A stretch of DNA of 64,000 nucleotides from positions 138,522-202,521 of the forward strand of contig NMRB01000605.1 in the NCBI GenBank assembly GCA_002633025.1, given 5' to 3'. The position numbers and the translations under genes are program-made. This DNA is from Notospermus geniculatus. Taxonomy: Eukaryota; Nemertea; Pilidiophora; Heteronemertea; Lineidae. How positions within the stretch are numbered: the first letter of the stretch is position 1; the number at the start of each line of letters is the position of its first letter. The notes below the pieces were generated by a model. That model was given only the letters and a program-made list of their open reading frames with translations. It searched no databases and was not told the DNA's origin. Below, in pieces: positions 55,919-64,000 of the stretch.

Positions 55919-56219
55919 TACTTAACCTCACTGATAAACAGATCATATTGATCATATACGAACAGGCTGGTTTATACTGGTATATGAGTAAAAATATATT
56001 CCATGATCCCTTGACGACAAACATATTGAATCATTTTTATTTGTGTTGACGATCTCACGACCTTTTCGGTGACGTCTCGCTTTTGTTTGGCCCGTGAGAA
56101 AGGAAGGAATCTTTTATCACTGTCTAGACGGGGGCAGCATATGGCAATATATAAAGTGATGATACGGTGAAAATCATGTATGTCAGGTTACGACATTCAG
56201 CCAAGGGGTGATTACGGGT

Positions 56220-57390
56220 GAATGGATTGGCGTGGAGGCGTGGGTTCTTTGGTGATGGTCCTGTAGGTCAACAGTTCTGTGGATTACTCTAGACTCGGGT
56301 TGCAGCTGTCTCGAGCCATGGCATAGATTGGGGCGGAGGCGTGGGTTCTTTGGTGATGGTCTTTTAGGTCAACAGTTCTGAGGATTACTGTAGACCCGTT
56401 GTAAAGTTTTTCAGTGTTTCCGTGTGTCAATAGCCGTGTTTACACCTGAGGAAATTGCCGGACCTGACCCGGCTCTGACCCGCCTTTTTTGCGTTTACAC
56501 CTATGAAAATCGGATCCGGATTAAAAATTGCCGGACTAATTTAGCCCGCTTTCGCTCGGCGGGTCTGATCCGGATTATACTTTAGCCCGGCAATTTCAAA
56601 GGTGTGGACAGAAAAATGCCGGGCTAAAACGTTTACTGAGCCCACCGACAGGTGTCGGTGTGCTAAAATTGAATGGGTGGTGTGTCTATAAATAGCATGG
56701 CCAGCGTTCAATATCGTAAGACGAATAATAGGTGTGGACAGAAAATTCGAACCCGGGCCTGGAAAAATTGCATAGGTGTAAACACGGCTAGTGTTCCCCC
56801 TATTGTTCTGGAAACACTGGCAGATAGATCGACACGTTTCTCTGTGTGTCCTCCATTGTCGAGTCGCGGCTTATTCCGTCAGACAATAGCAGGGGAACAC
56901 TCGCAGATGTGGAACGCTCAAAAACGTTACACCGGGTTGCAGCTGTCTCGTGCCATTGCATAGATTGGCGCAGAGGCGTGGGTTCTTTGGTGATGGTCTT
57001 TTAGGTCAACAGTTCTGTGGATTACTCTAGACTCGGGTTGCAGCTGTCTCGAGCCATTGCATAGATTGGCGCAGAGGCGTGGGTTCTTTGGTGATGGTCT
57101 TTTAGATCAACAGTTCTGTGGATTACTCTAGACTCGGGTTGCAGCTGTCTCGAGCCATTGCATAGATTGACGTGGAGGCGTGGGTTCTTTGGTGATGGTC
57201 TTGCAGGGTTGGAGCTACCATTGTCTTCTTTTAGCCAAAGTAAAGAAAAGCCTATTGTTCAGTAGTGTGAACAATAGGGATTTTCTTTACTTTGGCTAAA
57301 AAAAGTAATGGTAGCTCCAACCCTGTCTTGTAGGTCAACAGTTCTGTGGATTACTCTAGACTCGGGTTGCAGCTGTCTCGAGCCATTGCA
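56220..57390 (+). repeat. Tandem repeat of about 105 bp, interrupted twice
   Basis: Units read cgggttgcagctgtctcgag, cattgcatagattgg, gaggcgtgggttctttggtg, caacagttctgtggattact. Five to six units are present, interrupted by repeats at about 56405-56932 and by a hairpin at 57204-57325. Confidence 0.8.
57204..57325. mobile_element. 122-bp hairpin MITE with CAGGGTTGGAGCTACCAT ends
   Basis: Near-perfect hairpin flanked by TCTTG on both sides (57199-57203, 57326-57330), within a unit of the 105-bp tandem repeat; neighbouring units show the empty site. Confidence 0.85.
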
Positions 57391-58264
57391 GCAATTTTAC
57401 AAGGGAGTAAGAAATAAAAGTGGAAAATAAGACGTGGGAAATTTTAACATTTTGCGAGGATTTTTCAATATCTCAAATTGGGGGAACTTTTTTTCAAATT
57501 TTGAGAAATATCGCCGAAAAATCAGACAAAATGTCATGGCATTTTCAGAAAATTTCTCAAAATGGGGAAAAATTCTCTCCCATTTTGACTCGGTAGGCAA
57601 CTGACCAGCATAGCAGACCTATGATTTCTGCGTTTTCCTTGGCTACCCTATTAAGGACCTTTCCATTTCATATAGCGAAGTCCACGTGTTATGAGCAATT
57701 GTCCACATGCTGCTGAGTTAAAATCACATACTATTGACAGGAACAGTTACATCGAACGAATTCACTTTCTCTTGGAAAGAGGAGAAACTTCAAAGGTGAA
57801 ATCGATTTCGAATCGCAGGAGACAAAATCCAGCCAGGTCAATAAAACATGAACTCTAAGAGAAATTTGCCGGCAAATTCGCTAGATTCCATCCACCGTTT
57901 GAAACTCTTGCAACATAACTAAGGCAATTAATACAGGTACTAAGAAAGAATATACGATTTCTTGTCTTGGCATTGGTTTTTTTTCCACTTGGCGATTTCT
58001 ACTAGAGCAAATAGTCTCAGCTGCTCCTTGCGGCGATCATGTAATCAGACAGAGGGATTCTTTTTCTCCAGAGTTTGGTTTTTGTGTCCTTCTTCAAATA
58101 GATCTAGTGGCGATTGGATTGCCTTTTCTATAACATCTTTTCAGCCGGAGAAGTCGTGATAACGGTTTTTTGAGGAGAAGATAAGAATTCAGCACTGTTA
58201 CTCAGCAGAGTCTTTAGATAACACGCTTTTGGTACACCTATTTAGCAAGGTCGTTAGGTTATTA
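57391..58264. other. Non-coding interval, nothing recognised
   Basis: AT-rich at the start (57400-57600). No exon or clear repeat. Confidence 0.3.
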
Positions 58265-58422
58265 GGGAGGGGTAGAAATCAAACGATAAACGTTAACGTT
58301 AGGGTTAATAATGACAAGACTATTTTCGTACCGAAATTGAAATATAAAATCTGGTGAATGTGCAGTGTGAAAAATAACGTTGTTGTAAAGTTTACGTTCA
58401 TTGTTTGATTTCTAAACCTCCC
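58265..58422. mobile_element. 158-bp TA-flanked MITE, third copy
   Basis: Ends GGGAGG...CCTCCC between TA dinucleotides; interior matches 39307-39455. Confidence 0.75.
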
Positions 58423-58439
58423 TAATTTCTGTTACGGTA

Positions 58440-58660
58440 TGCGATCTTTTACCGGTATTTTGACTGCCTACATAGCTGGAGCCACCTAGCGGCAGCAATA
58501 TGAACTACAAAAAACCCATTACAAAATGCACGTGGTACATCGGTCCATTCACCGACAACGTAGGCCTAGTTAGTCCCTCGGGTTTGAGAGTGGCGCGCAC
58601 GGCGATGGTGGCGCCGGCTGTCGAGAAAAAGTTGAAATACCGGGCTCCTTTAAAGGGCCG
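58440..58660. repeat. Dispersed repeat shared with 14400 and 40700
   Basis: Shares gtacatcggtccattc.ccgac and ggcgatggtggcgcc with the other two copies. The ends are unclear. Confidence 0.6.
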
Positions 58661-59640
58661 CTAGAGACAGCTACATATACCAATAGGCATTTTGAAATGG
58701 TTGTTCTACCAAATCGAACTGTCATATACCTTGCAATAAAATACATTACATGACAATATTTGGGCCCAAACTCATTGTTCCTCAGTTGCTGGCGCCACCT
58801 TTGATGCAGTTGCTGTACTAATAGTAGCCTAATAGCAAGCTGCCTCTGGGAGTCCCATAAAGTGAGCTGAAACTGATGAATGAACTTGTGCACCAATGGA
58901 CATATGCAAATGGACACCATTTATTCTTGAATTTCAAGATATACTGTCCATATTTATAAAATGCTAAATTTGTAAGTTGAACCTTTATTTTCCTTTATGG
59001 TCCTACTGGGTATCGGGTCAGGGTCAGGGATCCCATCGGTGACAGACCACGATGTTTCCACTACGCCTTTCTGGCAAACCATTTCGCTTTTTTTTTAACT
59101 AGGCTGTAGGCAACACCACAAAGTGGCTTGAACGTTAAAAAACATCTGACACCAAAACATGAGACGTACATGTAAACAACTTTATTTTTTAAAACCTATA
59201 ACAGGATTTGTCAGCGCTTGGAAACTCGATTGGTAAACTCGAGAACCGTTACTGCGGCACCATAAACCATTTATATACCCTTCTTGACATGCTTGAGGTC
59301 TGATTCAGTATTGGGTGACGATTCCGTTGATAACCCTATAAGGTTCTTATCATTGGGACGAAGAGGGCGAGATGGATTGGTGCAAATACCATTTTGAATA
59401 TCCCCACTTTACTCTTGGATATTTAAAATCGTTGACATTACGAATAAAAAAGTCCAAAAGAGTTTAGAAATAGAAACATAATTACATGTACAGGCATTGA
59501 CTGATGTTTATCTACACTTGATATCTTGAATATTTCAAATACTACCGAACCAATTTTGATACGGTTTGTTGCATATGAAAGCAAAACTTGTTGGTCACAT
59601 TTCGACATCAAAATTTTGGAAATTTCGAAATACCAAAATT

Positions 59641-60243
59641 ATCTAATTGCTTGTCAGAAAAAAACTTGAAAATCGACACCTTTTATTTTGTGATTATATT
59701 TTTATTTTTATAGTAGTTCTGACAGAATGGAAGTGTCTAAGGATTTTGGTGCTAGTTTCATCAAAATCTGTCGAGTGGTTGCTGAGATATTTGAGATTAT
59801 CAAAATTTTGATATTTTGAGATTATCATGATTTTTCACACAATTCTGGTGTCAGTAGATAGAGCTGACCTCAAATCATACAATTATGAAATTTTGGACGA
59901 TTCGCATAAACTGGTTAGAATTTACGCATATTTTTCAAAATATCAACATTTTGATATAACGATATTTCTGCACAGTTAACCGCCAAAAGTTTCAAAATAA
60001 GGTAAACCTATGATCTGATGTTAGCTTTATCCAATGGAATGAAAATTTCTTGAAAAACGTGAAAATCTCAAAATATCAAAATTTTGATAATCTCAAATAT
60101 CTCAGCAACCACTCGACCGATTTTGATGGAACTATCACCCAAATCCTTAGAAACTTCCATTCTGTCAGAACTACTATAAAAATGAAAATATAATTACAAA
60201 ATAAAAGGTGTTGATTTTCCAGATTTTTTCTGATAAGCAATTA
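59641..60243. repeat. AT-rich inverted repeat with about 175-bp arms
   Basis: ctgacagaatggaagt...gagtggttgctgagatattt on the left is opposed by its reverse at 60075-60180. One arm's sequence also occurs singly at 15590-15930. Confidence 0.75.
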
Positions 60244-60547
60244 CCTACAGTACGTTGCACAATTGACCTCCCTTCCGCGGCGCGCACCACCCGCGTACCA
60301 CATGCAGCGTCATTCTCGTACCATCCTCGTATCTTCCTAGGATGTGGNCGACGTCAATGACGTCGTTTCGGTACACTCGCTCGCAGCGCCGACCTGGCGG
60401 GATAAACCGCAGGGCGGGTTCCTCATTGTGCAACGTACTGTACAACCAGAGGGGTGCAAAGTGCAGTGGGGCCCAGTGGCTCAGATAAGATGTGATGATG
60501 TATGAGTAATAGTGGAAAGGATCTATTCTACAACAAATTTGCTAATA

Positions 60548-60938
60548 GGGAGGTTTCGCAAATCTGACGAAACACGAAGTACGAAATACGAAATTGGACT
60601 TCACTTCCATGACGTAATATATTTCAGGAGATGGTTGGTACCGCAAATATCGCCTGCTGCAAGAGCGACTTTTAGCCTATGACGTTAGACCGATAGAGTT
60701 ACGGTGTATATTAAACTTTGAAGTTTATCTTTCGTTTCCACTTCGTAGATACGAAGTGGAAATTTATAAATTCAAGACGCACCATATCTCTCTTGGTCTT
60801 ACATAATATGCTAAAAGACGTTCGTGCTGCAGGCGATATTTGTCGTACCAATCATCTCCCGAAATACGTTACGTCATGGAAATGAAGTTGAATTTTGTAT
60901 TTCATACTTCGTATTTCGTCAGATTTGCGAAACCTCAC
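60548..60938. mobile_element. 391-bp TA-flanked palindromic MITE
   Basis: Ends G(G/T)GAGGTTTCGCAAATCTGAC with TA on both sides; long arms including cgaaacacgaagtacgaaat. A half copy is at 46477-46535. Confidence 0.8.
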
Positions 60939-62395
60939 TATTATCTAGCTGACTATAGTGTCCCCTTTGAATATTCATTTACACTTTGTTTAGTTTCTGC
61001 ATCTCTCCAGCTGCCGCCCCGGGCCCTGTTACCCAGATTACGATGCTAAGTGCACCAGAGTTCAGTTTACTCTAACGCTCAGCGGAATTTTTGTTCAAGA
61101 ATCGCGATGGAGCGACACGTCCTTACGCATTCATCAGATAACTTCGCAATTGGATAAAGTGCGGAGTATTTGGGGTACACCGGTAGATGCCTGATGCTGC
61201 AGGTTTAAAAAGAAACGAAACAATATGTAACGAGCATTTTTAATTCCCATCTGCCGATAACAACTTTGCCAATGTTGCCTTTTCCTGTATTAGGATTTTT
61301 TCCGGGTGCATCAGTTCCTGTGGTATTTAAAATGCCGGATAATACCTCAGTCTCAGGCGCTAAGGGTGCAGCAAAGAATGAAATACTCCAGGCTCAGTGA
61401 ATCAAAATGGTGGGATGGTTCCAACAAAAGACGGGAACTGGTCTTAAAAATCTGAGCTTCGTGTATTTCAGTAGACTTAACGTAAACTCCATAAAGTAGT
61501 AACGTAAATTTTATAAAATACATGTAGTAACGCATCAAAGGCATCTGAGTGTCAGTGGTTACACTACATAAATCCCCGTGCTTTCCCCGGGGATTTTGCG
61601 GTTACACCTATAAATCGCCGCGGTGTGAAAGGAATAGATGTCCCCTGGACTCGAAATCCGGTCTTATTGTTCAGCGAGGGGTTAGAATATATGGCTAGAG
61701 AGACCATGACCATTCGTTTACAACTTTACAATAGCGGGCTATTGTTTGGCGGATCTGCATTCCTAGGACGCTGATTCCTGTCACACCTCCCATAGACCCC
61801 TTGCGCTTATCAGCCCAGGGTGTCAACATTAACCTCGCCCTAGGGGGCCTAATGCATTTGTACAGTTGGCTCCTGTGCTTACCGTCGGCACAATGCACTA
61901 GGCCCAAGGTTTGTTTACACCTTCTGGCTGTAATGGCCGACTTGCGCAAGTGGTCTATTAAGCCAGCACCACACCAGGCGATATTGCAAGCGATCAGGGG
62001 TGGCCGCATAGAAACTCCGCTAGCGCTAGCGGAGCCCATCTGCCGATAGTGCTGTATATTTCCCCATGCATTTTAACACCGATAGGCTGTCGAAGAACTA
62101 GCGGAGTTTCTATGCGGCTACCCCTGATCGCCAGCGCTCAAAAAAGGCTGTTGACGCCAGGTGTGCGCTGGACAGAGATGTGTGGAATCCTCTCGCTAGG
62201 GGTGTTCGCCAAATGTCAAATGGGGACCCTAGCTCACTGCCTCAATAGGTGTCACTAGTGGTTAAAACTGTCGAAATGAAACTGACATCCCAGTCCTGAT
62301 CAATTTCCAACACAAACGACGTCCATTGTATAGGACCTGGTTTCGGTGTGCTGCCCTCTATCGTAGCTAGGATCCCCATTACACCAAAGCCAATA
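60939..62395. other. Repeat-rich non-coding interval
   Basis: Includes an agtggttacactacataaat end (61552), the reverse of the gcaagtccgccaaacaatag repeat (61630-61790), and an inverted pair gcgatcaggggtggccgcat / atgcggctacccctgatcgc (61989-62133). Confidence 0.5.
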
Positions 62396-62513
62396 GTGAG
62401 GTTTCGCAAGCGCCCGGTTTGGCCATACGACAACGTTTATCTATTGTTTGGGTACACCCACACAGTAGATAAACGTCGTCGCAGAGCCTAACCGGGCGCT
62501 TGCGAAACCTCAC
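62396..62513. mobile_element. 118-bp TA-flanked hairpin MITE
   Basis: GTGAGGTTTCGCAAGCGCCC and its inverse between TA dinucleotides (62394-62395, 62514-62515). Shares the first nine terminal bases with the families at 39307 and 60548. Confidence 0.85.
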
Positions 62514-63019
62514 TATATCGCCTAGTGTGCGGTGATTAGCTAGAAGATCGGTGGCGAGTAGATCGCATTGTGCGGTGCTGGCTTTAGATTCCCCAGAGGC
62601 CTTGAAACTAGCTGATAGTGAGTACTTATAGCGCTGTTTTGACATTAGCATTGAGAAATGTCATTAGATGTCAGCATACGAACCTCCATGTAATGGCTTA
62701 ATTTACCATATATTGTGTGTCTATTGAATTTGTCAACAAGGCTAGCTGTCTTACTTTCATCACGAGCAGCTTTACAGTTTGGCCTTTTACTAACCTCCTG
62801 GTAAATGTCAGAATGTCAGGTTATCCGACCTTTTAGTGATATCTGGGGATTATTGAAAGACTTTGGCTGCAACCAGATTTTTGCCATGGTATTAAAGCGT
62901 TGACACAATTGGAATAAAACGAGGACATATTTCGTATCTGGCATATCTGCATATTGCAGGCCTATTTGTTTAATATGATATGACGCCAGTCGCATGTTAC
63001 TGAGTAGGCGTTGTGCCAA

Positions 63020-63320
63020 ACAGTTTTCAAGTCATATCATAATTTTGCCTTCCAACAACTAGAGGCGGTAATTCCACTCAAGACTTGATGCAATCGCGGA
63101 CTTTGAATGTGAAAAACACTATATAACCGAGGCCCCATCTGCATTCGGGGACGTACCAATTGAAAACCGTTTTCAAGTAATATCATAATTTTCCATTACA
63201 AGACAAGACAAGAGGCAGCAATTCTACTCAAGATTCGATGCAATCGCGGACTTGAGTGTGAAAGAACACTTTATAACTGAGGACCCTCCTGCAATTGGGG
63301 ACGTCCCCAGTTGGAAACCA
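63020..63320 (+). repeat. Tandem pair of a 150-bp unit
   Basis: Two copies from gttttcaagt.atatcataattt to cggggacgt.cc, sharing gatgcaatcgcggactt. The rest of the sequence to the window end shows nothing recognisable. Confidence 0.75.
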
Positions 63321-64000
63321 TCAAATAGGATCATACTTAAGGCCAACAACGAGTCGATTAGGGACGACCATGACTTGTCTGTCCTAGTCCGATTAATTTG
63401 GGACACACAGACATATACATAAATGTGGACTTATGTCCCCGTTTGTGTTGTAGAGTGTCCTCACTTGACGCCATGTGTATGTGAGTGCGGGATGGTCAAC
63501 TGAAGCATCTGCAAGATAGCTAATACTTTAGTCAAACATGCCCCCACTGACGAAAAGTTATACTACTGAGGTAACACCGTTGTTATGATGTTCCGTATTC
63601 AAATCTGTGATTTCCACACCCTATCGTGCATTAAAATACCCCTCACTTCCTCATTGTCAATTTCGCCCACGTTAAATACTAGACAGGTAGAAAAATTGCG
63701 ATTACATATTTGTGTATGTCACCTTCACAATTAAACGGAATGAAGTGAGAGTGAAGAGGCCTGTGGGTGATACGCTCTGTCATTTTGCTACGGAACCCTA
63801 AGAGTTAGTCGGTAAAAACAAATATTGAGTCGACAACCGAGTGCCACATATAGCCTGTACACACAATACAGGGGGATTTGATGCAAGGCTATTTGAACAC
63901 TCCCGTTATATTGGAAATGTGTTGCAGAGAAGAGTTTAAATAGCTTGGGAAGGAAGCAGTAGACTTGGTACACAGCAAACAGACCTGTTGCTCCACTGCA

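Noticed and set aside
1-64000. Operons, ribosome binding sites, riboswitches or prokaryotic terminators
   Set aside because: Introns, SINEs and MITEs identify the sequence as animal nuclear DNA, so these feature types do not apply.

Overview
This is nuclear DNA from an animal. Coding exons are sparse and intron-split, splice signals are conserved, and two tRNA-derived SINE families and dozens of small inverted-repeat DNA transposons (MITEs) with clear target-site duplications are present. There are also minisatellites and two assembly gaps. The repeat mix (frequent tacatgta and taggcct words, TTAA-flanked and 5-bp-TSD MITEs) suggests a marine invertebrate such as a cephalochordate, hemichordate or echinoderm. 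That is a guess from texture; no gene here fixes the species.

The left half (about 1-34.5 kb) holds the only convincing genes: four head-to-tail copies of one module, all on the + strand. Each module has (i) a short first exon of 84-85 codons, (ii) a long exon 'A' of about 320 codons ending in a stop, and (iii) a long exon 'B' of about 330 codons ending in a stop. Modules lie at 1046-7590, 11868-17060, 24282-28930 and 31148-34477. Exon 1 starts at an ATG that directly follows an in-frame stop and ends at a phase-0 GTAGGT donor. Every A and every B opens directly after a 3' splice-site AG, also in phase 0. A and B look like distant paralogues. No exon-1 copy is visible in front of any B. The simplest reading is one promoter and first exon spliced to either of two alternative 3'-terminal exons, giving two proteins of about 400-420 residues per module. 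Exon 1 is weakly F-box-like and A/B might be propeller-like, so these could be substrate receptors of ubiquitin ligases; that function is inference only.

Modules 1 and 2 are recent duplicates: their flanks align and can be used as empty sites to date transposon insertions. Modules 3 and 4 are more diverged. The first kilobase matches the 3' flank of B1 and B2, so at least one more module probably lies upstream of the window. A1 and A2 differ more by amino-acid-changing than by silent substitutions in part of their length, as expected for a fast-evolving multigene family.

The right half (34.5-64 kb) shows no convincing gene. It is a mosaic of SINEs, MITEs nested in one another, an interstitial TTAGGG block, two transposon-interrupted tandem repeats (52.8-53.7 kb and 56.2-57.4 kb), long inverted repeats, and one inverted repeat whose two arms encode variants of the same acidic peptide (48.9-49.3 kb).
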